64,000 nucleotides of DNA, taken from positions 7,254,001 to 7,318,000 of the forward strand of contig NZ_JARXYP010000002.1 of assembly GCF_029893805.1 (NCBI RefSeq). The letters are read 5' to 3'. The notes under the pieces were generated by a model. That model worked only from the letters and a program-made list of their open reading frames with translations, was not told where the DNA came from and made no database searches. Each line of letters opens with the position of its first letter. Positions within the stretch are counted from its first letter, which is position 1. The DNA is from Streptomyces sp. SAI-135 (GTDB lineage Bacteria; Actinomycetota; Actinomycetes; Streptomycetales; Streptomycetaceae). Below are positions 16,352-24,911 of this stretch, piece by piece. The position numbers and the translations under genes were made by a program.

Positions 16352-17539
16352 ATGACCGACGCAGTGATCGATCTCGGGGAGTACGGCGAGGCGTTCCTTG
16401 CCGACCCGCACGCCGTGTACGCCGAGTTGCGCGAGCAGGGGCCCGTGCACCGGGTGCGGCCGCCCGGCTCCGACGCCGACTACTCGACCTGGCTCGTCGT
16501 CGGGCACGAGGAGGCGCGCGCGGCACTCGCCGATCAGAGACTGTCCAAGGACGGCCGCAAGATCGGGGCGCTGTTCCACGACGAGGAGCTGATCGGCCGC
16601 CACCTGCTGGGCAGCGACCCGCCCGAGCACACCCGGCTGCGGGGCCTGGTCGCCCGGGCCTTCACCATGCGCCGCGTCGAGCAACTGCGGCCCAGGATCC
16701 AGGAGATCACCGACGACCTCCTCGACGTGATGCTGCCGCACGGCCGCGCCGACCTGGTGCGGTCCCTCGCCTACCCGCTGCCGATCACCGTGATCTGCGA
16801 GCTCCTCGGCGTGCCCGAGATGGACCGCACCGAGTTCCGGAAGCTGTCCACGGAGGTCGTGGCGCCCACCAGCCCGGAGAGTTCGTACGACGCCGTCCTG
16901 CGCCTCGGCGCGTATCTGAAGGAACTCATCGAGGACAAGCGGTGCGCCGGACCGAGCGACGACCTGCTCGGCGACCTCATCCGCACCACCGCCTCCGACG
17001 GCGACCGGCTCTCCCCGTCGGAACTGCGCGGCATGGCCTTCCTGTTGCTGATCGCGGGCCACGAGACCACGGTCAACCTCATCACCAACGGCGTGCACGC
17101 CCTGCTCACCCACCCGGACCAACTCGCCGTCCTGCGCGCCGACATGAGCCTCGTCGACGGGGCCGTCGAGGAGACACTGCGCTATGAGGGGCCGGTGGAG
17201 AACGCGACGTTCCGTTATGCGGCCGAGCCCCTGGAGATAGCGGGACGGGCCATAGCCCAGGGCGACCCCGTGATGATCTGCCTGAGCGCGGCGGACCGGG
17301 ACGGCTCCCGTTACCCGGCCCCGGACCGCTTCGACATCCGCCGCGACCCCCGCGGCCACCTGGCGTTCGGCCACGGCATCCACTACTGCCTCGGCGCCCC
17401 CCTGGCCCGCCTGGAGGCCCGCACGGCGATCCACACCCTCCTGGACCGAGCCCCCGCCCTCACCCTCGACGGCCCCCCGGGGGAGTGGCTGCCGGGCATG
17501 CTGATCAGGGGCGTGCGGAGTCTGCCGGTGCGCTGGTAG
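16352..17539 (+). CDS. cytochrome P450
   Basis: 395 aa from the ATG at 16352, which has AGGGGGAG at ideal spacing (an earlier in-frame GTG at 16337 has none). Motifs: I-helix LLIAGHETTVN (about 232-242), ETLRYEGP (ExxR), and the haem loop FGHGIHYCLGAPLARLEA with Cys near 346. The soluble, N-anchor-free form of about 400 aa is typical of bacterial CYP105/107-like enzymes, which hydroxylate or epoxidise secondary metabolites or xenobiotics. No ferredoxin or reductase gene is adjacent. The start is 39 bp after the response regulator, so it may belong to the same transcript or be its target. Confidence 0.9.
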   Translation: MTDAVIDLGEYGEAFLADPHAVYAELREQGPVHRVRPPGSDADYSTWLVVGHEEARAALADQRLSKDGRKIGALFHDEELIGRHLLGSDPPEHTRLRGLVARAFTMRRVEQLRPRIQEITDDLLDVMLPHGRADLVRSLAYPLPITVICELLGVPEMDRTEFRKLSTEVVAPTSPESSYDAVLRLGAYLKELIEDKRCAGPSDDLLGDLIRTTASDGDRLSPSELRGMAFLLLIAGHETTVNLITNGVHALLTHPDQLAVLRADMSLVDGAVEETLRYEGPVENATFRYAAEPLEIAGRAIAQGDPVMICLSAADRDGSRYPAPDRFDIRRDPRGHLAFGHGIHYCLGAPLARLEARTAIHTLLDRAPALTLDGPPGEWLPGMLIRGVRSLPVRW

Positions 17540-17552
17540 GGCTTGGCGGGCA

Positions 17553-17624
17553 GGTCGGGCAGGTCGGGCAGGTCGGGCAGGTCGGGCAGGTCGGGCTGGT
17601 CGGGCTGGTCGGGCTGGTCGGGCG
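17553..17624. repeat. 9-bp tandem repeat, eight units
   Basis: Four copies of GGTCGGGCA are followed by three of GGTCGGGCT and one of GGTCGGGCG, 14 bases after the P450 stop codon; a degenerate unit precedes them. The clean switch from A to T at the last position suggests recent slippage expansion of two founder units. Confidence 0.95.
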
Positions 17625-17682
17625 GGGCGCGTGCCGGTGCGGTCGGCGGGAGTGACGGGTTCCGTTCGGGCAGGGTGCGAGT

Positions 17683-17813
17683 TCGGAGTCGTCGGCTGGT
17701 GGTCGTGCGGAACTGCGGTCGGTTCGCCGTGCCGGGCCCGATGCAGTGAATGTGCCGGGTCCCGTCGGTGGGGGAGGTCGTGCCGGGATGACCGTCGATT
17801 CACCGCGCCGGGG
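17683..17813 (+). repeat. 131-bp direct repeat, copy 1
   Basis: Begins CGGAGTCGTCGGCTGG and ends CGCGCCGGGGC. It is identical to 17929-18059 except at two positions (17740 A versus G, 17798 T versus C), with a constant offset of 246 bp. It contains no ORF that I believe. Confidence 0.95.
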
Positions 17814-17928
17814 CTCGGTGGAGCGGACGTCCACAGGAGCACTCGCCGGTGGTCGTGTCGGGCTGCGGTCGGTTGACCGCGCCGGGATCCGATGGGGCGG
17901 GCGTGGCAGGTGTCGTGGAGTGGGCGCG

Positions 17929-18059
17929 CGGAGTCGTCGGCTGGTGGTCGTGCGGAACTGCGGTCGGTTCGCCGTGCCGGGCCCGGTGCAGTGAATGTGC
18001 CGGGTCCCGTCGGTGGGGGAGGTCGTGCCGGGATGACCGTCGACTCACCGCGCCGGGGC
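17929..18059 (+). repeat. 131-bp direct repeat, copy 2
   Basis: Second copy of the 17683-17813 unit with two substitutions. The 115 bp between the copies holds a partly matching stretch (GGTGGTCGTG... then CTGCGGTCGGTT), indicating an older third copy. Confidence 0.95.
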
Positions 18060-18217
18060 CGGGTCAGTGAGGGACGACCGGGGGCGGGCATGCCTGTGTG
18101 TGCGTGCCCGGGTCCGGTCAAGCGGACATGCCGGATCCGGTCGGCGGGGTGATCGGGACCGGTCGAGCAGTCGTACCGGCGCCGGGGCCAAGGGGTGCCG
18201 TCAGTCGGCCCCGGCGG

Positions 18218-19240
18218 TCAGAACGCGGACGCGCTCGTGCTGCCCGGGAGCTCCGCCAGACGTACGGCCCTGCGTTCACGGCGGGAGATCTCACAGGCCT
18301 CGGCGACCCGCAGCGCCTGCAATGCCTCGCGCCCGTCGCAGGGGTTCGCCCGTTCACCCCGGACCACCTCGATGAACGCGGCCAGTTCGGCCTCGTAGGC
18401 CGGTCCGAACCGCTCCAGGAACCCCGTCCACGGCTTGTCCGCCGCGGGCGGCCCGGTGGGCTCCGTGGACGCGATCGGCGTGCGGTCGTCCAGACCCACC
18501 ACGACCTGGTCCCGCTCCCCGGCGAGCTCCATGCGCACGTCGTACCCGGCCCCGTTCAGCCGCGTGGCCGTGGCCGTCGCGAGGGTCCCGTCGTCGAGGG
18601 TGAGCACGGCCGCCGCGGTGTCGACGTCCCCCGCGGCCCGGAACATCGGCGGACCGGCGTCGGACCCGGCCGCGTACACGTCGACGATCTCGTGCCCGGT
18701 CACCCAGCGCAGGATGTCGAAGTCGTGGATCAGCGTGTCCCGGTACAGCCCCCCGGACAGCGGCAGCCACTCCGCCGGCGGCGGCGCCTGGTCGGAGGTG
18801 AGCGCCCGCACGGTGTGCAGCCGTCCGAGCCGCCCCGAGCGCACCGCCTCCCGCGCACCGGTGTAGCCCGCGTCGAAACGCCGCTGGAAACCCATCTGCA
18901 GAACCGTCCCGGCGGTCTCCACCTCGGCGATGGCCTGCATCGTGCCGGGCAGGTCGAGCGCGATGGGCTTCTCGCAGAACACCGGCAGGCCCGAGCGCGC
19001 CGCCCGGCCGATCAGCTCGGCGTGGGCGGACGTGGCCGTGGTGATGACCACGGCGTCCACGCCCCATTTGAAGATCTCGTCGACGCCCGGGGCCGCGGTC
19101 TCCCCGAGGCGGTGCGCGAGTTCCTGGGCCCGTGCCCCGTCCGCGTCCGTGAGGATTAAGGAACCGACCTCCCGATGGCGGCTGAGCGTGTTCGCATGAA
19201 TGGTGCCGATGCGGCCCGTCCCTATGACCCCGATGCGCAT
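18218..19240 (-). CDS. Gfo/Idh/MocA-family oxidoreductase
   Basis: 340 aa. The N-terminal Rossmann fold starts MRIGVIGTGRIGTIHANTL (GxGxxG); the family motif CEKPIALD follows near residue 95; the C-terminal domain carries GGLYRDTLIHDFDILRWVTGHEI, where the Asp/His pair is catalytic in inositol 2-dehydrogenase-type members. Likely an NAD(P)-dependent sugar or inositol dehydrogenase. It is divergent from a GntR regulator 103 bp away, which probably controls it. A minus-strand TTGACA (19276-19271) supplies a -35. Confidence 0.88.
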   Translation of the reverse strand: MRIGVIGTGRIGTIHANTLSRHREVGSLILTDADGARAQELAHRLGETAAPGVDEIFKWGVDAVVITTATSAHAELIGRAARSGLPVFCEKPIALDLPGTMQAIAEVETAGTVLQMGFQRRFDAGYTGAREAVRSGRLGRLHTVRALTSDQAPPPAEWLPLSGGLYRDTLIHDFDILRWVTGHEIVDVYAAGSDAGPPMFRAAGDVDTAAAVLTLDDGTLATATATRLNGAGYDVRMELAGERDQVVVGLDDRTPIASTEPTGPPAADKPWTGFLERFGPAYEAELAAFIEVVRGERANPCDGREALQALRVAEACEISRRERRAVRLAELPGSTSASAF

Positions 19241-19282
19241 GTGAACAAAGTGTGGTCGCGCACCCCGTGCTGTCAATCCGTA

Positions 19283-19292
19283 TGTCCGGACA
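19283..19292. promoter_or_regulatory. palindrome between the Gfo/Idh and gntR genes
   Basis: TGTCCGGACA is a perfect 10-bp palindrome placed just upstream of the Gfo/Idh -35 element. HutC-type GntR proteins bind such dyads, so it is a candidate operator for the divergent regulator. Confidence 0.5.
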
Positions 19293-19343
19293 ATCTGACT
19301 ACACGACTTCCCGTCAACAGCGCCCGGAGCTACGCTCGGGCCC

Positions 19344-20108
19344 GTGCCGAAACCAGAAGTGGACCCGACCGTGACGCTCGAGCTCAGTGTGGACCGCAGC
19401 AGCCCGGTGCCGTTGTACTTCCAGCTGTCCCAGCAGCTGGAGGCCGCGATCGAGCACGGAACGCTCACTCCCGGCTCCCTGCTGGGCAACGAGATCGAGC
19501 TCGCCGCGCGGCTCGGCCTGTCCCGGCCCACCGTCCGCCAGGCCATCCAGTCGCTCGTCGACAAGGGCCTGCTCGTGCGCCGCCGCGGAGTCGGCACCCA
19601 GGTCGTGCACAGCCAGGTCAAGCGCCCACTGGAGCTCAGCAGCCTCTACGACGACCTGGAGGCGGCCGGCCAGCGCCCCGCGACGAAGGTCCTCGTCAAC
19701 GCCGTGGTCCCCGCCACCGCCGAGATCGCCGCCGCGCTCGGCGTCGCCGAGGGCAGCGACGTGCACCGGGTGGAACGCCTGCGCCTCGCCCACGGCGAGC
19801 CGATGGCCCACCTGTGCAACTTCATCCCCCCGGCCCTCCTCGACCTGGACACCGCGCAACTGGAGACCACGGGCCTCTACCGCATGATGCGAGCGGCCGG
19901 CATCACCCTCCACAGCGCCCGCCAGACGATCGGCGCGAGAGCGGCCACTACGGAGGAGGCGGACCGCCTGGCGGAGGAGACGGGTGCCCCCCTCCTCACC
20001 ATGCAACGAGTCACCTTCGACGACACCGGGCGAGCGGTCGAGTACGGCACGCACACATATCGCCCAACTCGCTATTCATTCGAATTCCAGCTCCTGGTCC
20101 GGCCTTAA
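19344..20108 (+). CDS. GntR-family (HutC/UTRA) transcriptional regulator
   Basis: 254 aa, GTG start. The winged helix (about 20-85) shows VPLYFQLSQQLEAAIEHGTLTPGSLLGNEIELAARLGLSR..., and the UTRA effector domain (about 100-250) includes VERLRLAHGEPMAH, GLYRMMR and DDTGRAVEYGTHTYR. UTRA domains sense small molecules, often sugars or their phosphates. TACGCT seven bases before the GTG and the lack of a Shine-Dalgarno sequence suggest leaderless expression. Divergent to the Gfo/Idh dehydrogenase and followed by a ROK kinase, it probably governs sugar or polyol use. Confidence 0.88.
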   Translation: MPKPEVDPTVTLELSVDRSSPVPLYFQLSQQLEAAIEHGTLTPGSLLGNEIELAARLGLSRPTVRQAIQSLVDKGLLVRRRGVGTQVVHSQVKRPLELSSLYDDLEAAGQRPATKVLVNAVVPATAEIAAALGVAEGSDVHRVERLRLAHGEPMAHLCNFIPPALLDLDTAQLETTGLYRMMRAAGITLHSARQTIGARAATTEEADRLAEETGAPLLTMQRVTFDDTGRAVEYGTHTYRPTRYSFEFQLLVRP

Positions 20109-20140
20109 AGGGGCGCGGGGAACTGCGCGATCAGCCACGT
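20109..20140. repeat. dispersed Streptomyces intergenic element
   Basis: AGGGGCGCGGGG-AACTGCGCGATCAGCCACG, directly after the GntR stop codon. The same AGGGGCGCGGGG core occurs, in the opposite orientation, at 36430-36441. I recall this as a very common 3'-end element of Streptomyces genes with terminator-like dyads. Confidence 0.6.
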
Positions 20141-20228
20141 ACTGCGCGCACCCGGCATGACGCGCGCACCCCCCTTTGCTGCCCCGTGTTCGGCACCCGC
20201 AGGGCCCGTGCGGCAGAATCGGGCCTTG

Positions 20229-21377
20229 ATGAGCACCTACGGCAACTTCAGCGCCCCCATAGGCTCCCGCCGCGCCCCCGCCCTGCGGACCGTCGGCACG
20301 CGGGAACGCCGCTCACACCTGACCGCACCGCGCGTGCCGACGGTGGGCATCGACATCGGCGGCACCAAGGTCATGGCGGGTGTCGTCGACGCCGACGGCA
20401 ACATCCTGGAGAAGGTCCGCACCGAGACCCCGGACAAGTCCAAGAGCCCCAAGGTCGTCGAGGACACCATCGTCGAGCTGGTCCTCGACCTGTCCGACCG
20501 CCACGACGTCCACGCGGTCGGCATCGGCGCCGCGGGCTGGGTCGACGCCGACCGCAACCGCGTGCTGTTCGCCCCCCACCTGTCCTGGCGCAACGAACCC
20601 CTCCGCGACCGCATCGCCGGTCGCCTCGCGGTCCCCGTCCTCGTGGACAACGACGCCAACACCGCCGCCTGGGCCGAATGGCGCTTCGGCGCGGGCCGCG
20701 GCGAGGACCACCTGGTCATGATCACGCTCGGCACCGGCATCGGCGGCGCGATCCTGGAGGACGGCCAGGTCAAACGCGGCAAGTACGGCGTCGCCGGCGA
20801 GTTCGGGCACATGCAGGTCGTCCCCGGCGGCCACCGCTGCCCGTGCGGCAACCGGGGCTGCTGGGAGCAGTACAGCTCCGGGAACGCGCTGGTCAGGGAG
20901 GCCAGGGAGCTGGCCGCCGCCGACTCCCCGGTGGCGTACGGGATCATCGAGCACGTCAAGGGCAACATCGGCGACATCACGGGCCCGATGATCACCGAGC
21001 TGGCCCGTGACGGCGACGCGATGTGCATCGAGCTGCTCCAGGACATCGGTCAGTGGCTCGGCGTCGGCATCGCGAACCTCGCCGCCGCCCTCGACCCGTC
21101 CTGCTTCGTCATCGGCGGCGGCGTCAGCGCGGCCGACGACCTGCTGATCGGTCCCGCGCGGGACGCCTTCAAGCGCCAGCTCACCGGCCGCGGCTACCGC
21201 CCCGAGGCCCGCATCGCCCGCGCCCAGCTCGGCCCCGAGGCCGGCATGGTCGGCGCCGCCGACCTCGCCCGCCTGGTCGCCCGCCGCTTCCGGCGCGCCA
21301 ACCGCCGCCGGGTGGAGCGGCACGAGCGCTACGAACGGTACGTGGAGGCCCGCCGCACGTCCCGGGACACCGCATGA
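20229..21377 (+). CDS. ROK-family sugar kinase
   Basis: 382 aa from the ATG at 20229. The N-terminal extension of about 37 residues is polar; the kinase core begins VGIDIGGTKVMAGVV (phosphate 1 motif), with GIGAAGWVD, the catalytic-region DNDANTAAWAEW, LGTGIGGA, GEFGHM and the zinc motif CPCGNRGCWEQY (CxCGxxGCxE). It should phosphorylate glucose or a related sugar. A basic tail (RRFRRANRRRVERHERYERY) follows the fold. It overlaps the next gene by four bases (ATGA). No sugar transporter is adjacent. Confidence 0.88.
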   Translation: MSTYGNFSAPIGSRRAPALRTVGTRERRSHLTAPRVPTVGIDIGGTKVMAGVVDADGNILEKVRTETPDKSKSPKVVEDTIVELVLDLSDRHDVHAVGIGAAGWVDADRNRVLFAPHLSWRNEPLRDRIAGRLAVPVLVDNDANTAAWAEWRFGAGRGEDHLVMITLGTGIGGAILEDGQVKRGKYGVAGEFGHMQVVPGGHRCPCGNRGCWEQYSSGNALVREARELAAADSPVAYGIIEHVKGNIGDITGPMITELARDGDAMCIELLQDIGQWLGVGIANLAAALDPSCFVIGGGVSAADDLLIGPARDAFKRQLTGRGYRPEARIARAQLGPEAGMVGAADLARLVARRFRRANRRRVERHERYERYVEARRTSRDTA

Positions 21378-21958
21378 CGGCATCCCTGCCGCGTCAGGCC
21401 GCGGCGCCCCCCGACGGGCCGGAGCCTCCGACCGAGGACCGCCGCCACATGATCCGGCGCAGGGCGATCACGCTGCTCATCATCGGCCTGCTCATCGGCG
21501 TCCCGGCCGGCTACCTGGTGATCTCCGCCAACCAGAGCCGCGACAGCGGCAAGGACAAAGAGGCCAAGTACTCGGCGACGGGCCTCACGCCCGGCTGGCC
21601 CTCCAAGGTCCAGCGCCGCCTCTACCAGGTGCCGGTCCCGCACCCCGCGGACATGGTCGCCTCCTACGAGACCAACAACTGGAAGACCAGCCGCCTCTAC
21701 GTCAAGTTCCGCACGACGGACGCGGGCCTGGCCGCCTTCCTCACCGGCATGGGCGTCAGCCGTGCCGACCTGAAGAAGAACGAGATCTCCATCAGCGAGC
21801 GCGACCAGAAGATCACCGGCTGGAGGTTCGACGGCCCGCGCTCGTGGTGGGGCCTGACCCACGCGCAGAAGGACCCGGCGCCCACCCAGGACGTCATGGT
21901 CAACCTGACCGTGCCGAACGCCCCGAAGGTGTACGTCGTCTCGCGCACGGTTCCCTGA
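21374..21958 (+). CDS. membrane-anchored protein of unknown function
   Basis: 194 aa, starting at an ATGA overlap with the ROK kinase. A cytoplasmic Pro-rich N-terminus is followed by one membrane helix (about 31-50, AITLLIIGLLIGVPAGYLVIS) and an extracytoplasmic domain of about 140 residues (YETNNWKTSRLYVKFRTTDAGLAAFLTGMGVS, DQKITGWRFDGP, NAPKVYVVSRTVP). No family recognised. Coupling to the kinase gene suggests co-production. Confidence 0.8.
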   Translation: MTASLPRQAAAPPDGPEPPTEDRRHMIRRRAITLLIIGLLIGVPAGYLVISANQSRDSGKDKEAKYSATGLTPGWPSKVQRRLYQVPVPHPADMVASYETNNWKTSRLYVKFRTTDAGLAAFLTGMGVSRADLKKNEISISERDQKITGWRFDGPRSWWGLTHAQKDPAPTQDVMVNLTVPNAPKVYVVSRTVP

Positions 21959-22046
21959 CCCGACCGTCTCCGGAGCCGATTGTCAGACCCCGCCCGTAGA
22001 GTCGAAGACGAGTGATCCGACACGCGGGCGGGAGGTGACAGGACGT

Positions 22047-24911
22047 ATGGGCGACAGCACCATGGTGGCCGAGCGCGGGAGCGAGCAGTGGGACGCGGCC
22101 GTCGCCGTCCGGCTCGCCGCCGTCTTCCTGCCCGCACCCCTGCCCCGTGAGGGCAGGATCGCGTTCTGGGACCCCGAGGGCGCACCCCTCCCGGCCGCCG
22201 AGAACCCCGGCACCACCTCCCCCGAGCGCACCGAGCTCACTGTCGTGCGCCCCCACGGAGCGGCAATCCGGCGCCGGACCGCCCCCGCCCTCACGCTCCC
22301 GGTCGCTGCGGCCCTGCCCCTCCTCGTCCGGGCCCGGCGCGATCCCGGCGCCCATCCCGCCACCGCCTGCTGGGGCGCGGCCGCCCTGCACGCGCTGCGG
22401 CTCACCGCCCGCGGCCGCCTGCTGCCCGGACTCACCGCCACCGGTCACGACGCCTGGCGGGCCGGGCCCCTGGACCCCGACGACATCGCCCACCTCCGCG
22501 CGGTCGCGGCCGCCCTGCCCCATGAGGGCCACGCGGTCCCGCTCCCCGGCCCCGGCCCGCTCCGGCTGCCGGATCCGGAAGCCCTGATGCGCTCCTTCCT
22601 CGACGCGGTCGCCGACACCCTGCCCCGCACCCCCGCCGCCCCCTACGCCTCCGGCAAGCCCTTCGCGGCCCGCGCACCGCAGCGGCTGCCGCACGCCCAG
22701 GACTGGGCCGCCGAAGTCGCCGCCGGCATGGACGCGGGCGTGCGGATCTCGCTCCGCCTCGACCTGTCGGCGTACGACTTGTTCAACGCCGACGCCGAGG
22801 GCGTGCGCAGCGCGGGCGCCGCGATCGTCCAGGTGCACAGCCTCGCCGACCCGACCCTGGTGACCGACGCGGCGGCGCTGTGGTCGGGCGACGCCGACGC
22901 CGTCTTCGGGCCACGCGCCCGCGTGGACGCGGCCCTCGCCGTGCGGCGCGCCGCACGGGTGTGGCCGCCCCTGGACCGGCTCTCCGAGCAGGACGTGCCC
23001 GACGTACTGGCCCTGTCCGACGAGGAGTTGGGCGACCTGCTCGGCGTGGCAGCGACCCGGCTCGCGGCCGCCGGAGTCGCGGTGCACTGGCCGCGCGACC
23101 TCGCGCAGGACCTCACCGCGGCGGCGGTCGTACGCCCCGCCCCGGGCTCGGCGACCGACGGCACCGGGTTCTTCGAGAGCGAGGAACTGCTCCAGTTCCG
23201 CTGGCAGTTGGCGCTCGGCGGCGACCCGCTCAGCGAGGCCGAGATGGACGCGCTGGCCGAGGCCCACCGTCCCGTCGTACGCCTCAGGGACCAGTGGGTG
23301 CTGGTCGACCCCGCCCTCGTCCGCAAGGCCCGCAAACGCGAACTGGGCCTGCTCGACCCCGTCGACGCGCTCTCCGTGGCCCTCACCGGCAGTGCGGAGG
23401 TCGACGGCGAGACGGTCGAGGCGGTGCCCGTCGGCGCGCTCGCCGCCCTGCGCGACCGCCTGACCGCCGGAGTGCGCCCCGCCGAACCGCCGCCGGGCCT
23501 GCACGCCACCCTGCGCGACTACCAGCTCCGCGGCCTGGCCTGGCTGGACCTCATGACCTCCCTCGGCCTCGGCGGCTGCCTCGCCGACGACATGGGACTC
23601 GGCAAGACCATCACCGTCATCGCCCTGCACCTGCGCCGGGCGCGCCGCGAGCCGACCCTCGTCGTCTGTCCCGCCTCGCTCCTGGGCAACTGGCAGCGGG
23701 AGATCACCCGGTTCGCGCCCGGCGTCCCCGTCCGCCGCTTCCACGGCACGGACCGCAGCCTGGACGACCTCGACGGCGGTTTCGTCCTCACCACGTACGG
23801 CACCATGCGGGCGGCGGCGGCCCGGCTGGCCGAGCAGCGCTGGGGCATGGTCGTCGCGGACGAGGCCCAGCACGTGAAGAACCCGTACTCGGCCACCGCC
23901 AAGGCCCTGCGCACCATCCCGTCGCCCGCGCGCGTGGCCCTCACGGGAACCCCGGTCGAGAACAACCTCTCGGAGCTGTGGGCCCTGCTCGACTGGACCA
24001 CCCCCGGGCTGCTCGGCCCCCTGAAGTCCTTCCGCGCCCGGCACGCGCGCGCCGTGGAGAACGGCGAGGACGAGGAGGCGGTGACCCGGCTGGCGAGGCT
24101 GGTGCGGCCCTTCCTCCTGCGCCGCAAGAAGTCCGACCCGGGCATCGTCCCCGAGCTGCCGCCGAAGACGGAGACCGACCATCCGGTCCCGCTCACCCGT
24201 GAACAGGCCTCGCTGTACGAGGCGGTGGTGCGCGAGTCGCTGCTGGCCATCGAGACCGCACAGGGCATCGCGCGCAGGGGCCTGGTGCTGAAGCTGCTGG
24301 GCGCGCTGAAGCAGATCTGCGACCACCCCGCGCTGTACCTGAAGGAGGAGGTCCCGCCGACGGCCGGCGAGCGCCTGGTCGCCCGTTCCGGCAAACTGGC
24401 GCTGCTGGACGAGCTGTTGGACACCCTGCTGGCGGAGGACGGCTCGGCCCTCGTCTTCACCCAGTACGTGGGGATGGCCCGCCTGATCACCGCCCACCTC
24501 GCCGCTCGCGCGGTCCCGGTGGACCTGCTGCACGGCGGGACACCGGTGCCGGAGCGCGAGCGCATGGTGGACCGCTTCCAGAGCGGGGCAATCCCGGTCC
24601 TGGTCCTGTCGCTCAAGGCGGCGGGCACGGGCCTCAACCTCACCCGCGCGGGACACGTGATTCACTTCGACCGCTGGTGGAACCCCGCCGTCGAGGAACA
24701 GGCCACCGACCGCGCCTACCGCATCGGCCAGACCCAGCCCGTGCAGGTCCACCGCCTCATCACCGAGGGCACCGTGGAGGACCGCATCGCCGAGATGCTC
24801 GAAGCCAAGCGTGCCCTCGCCGACGCGATCCTCGGTTCCGGTGAGTCCGCCCTCACCGAACTCACCGACCGCGAACTGACCGACCTGGTCTCGCTCCGGA
24901 GGCCGTCATGA
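22047..24911 (+). CDS. SNF2-family DEAD/H helicase
   Basis: 954 aa. Residues 1-480 are a poorly conserved N-terminal half including the SNF2-associated region (FFESEELLQFRWQLALGGDP, WVLVDPALVRKARKRE). The ATPase core has motif I DDMGLGKT (about 514), Ia LVVCPASLLGNW, II DEAQ (about 604), III LTGTPVENN, IV-V LVFTQYVG and SLKAAGTGLNLT, and VI QATDRAYRIGQ (about 883). Such enzymes translocate on duplex DNA and remodel bound proteins. It overlaps by four bases the SWIM zinc-finger gene, an arrangement I recall as conserved in Streptomyces. Start taken at ATG 22047 (AGGA upstream); GTG 22035 and ATG 22062 are possible. Confidence 0.92.
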   Translation: MGDSTMVAERGSEQWDAAVAVRLAAVFLPAPLPREGRIAFWDPEGAPLPAAENPGTTSPERTELTVVRPHGAAIRRRTAPALTLPVAAALPLLVRARRDPGAHPATACWGAAALHALRLTARGRLLPGLTATGHDAWRAGPLDPDDIAHLRAVAAALPHEGHAVPLPGPGPLRLPDPEALMRSFLDAVADTLPRTPAAPYASGKPFAARAPQRLPHAQDWAAEVAAGMDAGVRISLRLDLSAYDLFNADAEGVRSAGAAIVQVHSLADPTLVTDAAALWSGDADAVFGPRARVDAALAVRRAARVWPPLDRLSEQDVPDVLALSDEELGDLLGVAATRLAAAGVAVHWPRDLAQDLTAAAVVRPAPGSATDGTGFFESEELLQFRWQLALGGDPLSEAEMDALAEAHRPVVRLRDQWVLVDPALVRKARKRELGLLDPVDALSVALTGSAEVDGETVEAVPVGALAALRDRLTAGVRPAEPPPGLHATLRDYQLRGLAWLDLMTSLGLGGCLADDMGLGKTITVIALHLRRARREPTLVVCPASLLGNWQREITRFAPGVPVRRFHGTDRSLDDLDGGFVLTTYGTMRAAAARLAEQRWGMVVADEAQHVKNPYSATAKALRTIPSPARVALTGTPVENNLSELWALLDWTTPGLLGPLKSFRARHARAVENGEDEEAVTRLARLVRPFLLRRKKSDPGIVPELPPKTETDHPVPLTREQASLYEAVVRESLLAIETAQGIARRGLVLKLLGALKQICDHPALYLKEEVPPTAGERLVARSGKLALLDELLDTLLAEDGSALVFTQYVGMARLITAHLAARAVPVDLLHGGTPVPERERMVDRFQSGAIPVLVLSLKAAGTGLNLTRAGHVIHFDRWWNPAVEEQATDRAYRIGQTQPVQVHRLITEGTVEDRIAEMLEAKRALADAILGSGESALTELTDRELTDLVSLRRPS

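Larger units (their letters stand above)
17540..18217. other. gene-free repeat-rich intergenic region
   Basis: 678 bp between the P450 stop and the stop of the Gfo/Idh gene. The plus strand is strongly G/T-rich with runs of GGTCG, and the third-codon pattern typical of the genes is lost, so I call no gene although several frames are open. It contains an eight-unit 9-bp tandem array and a 131-bp direct repeat, each listed separately, plus a decayed further copy of the 131-bp unit around 17850-17890. Confidence 0.75.

Noticed and set aside
17553..17624. CRISPR-like array
   Set aside because: Units are 9 bp with no spacers, and no cas genes are present. Simple tandem repeat.
15446..18121. 891-codon open frame on the minus strand
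   Set aside because: It is antisense to the response regulator and P450 genes and then runs through the repeat region, giving repeated PARPARPARP-type sequence. Typical GC-driven shadow frame.
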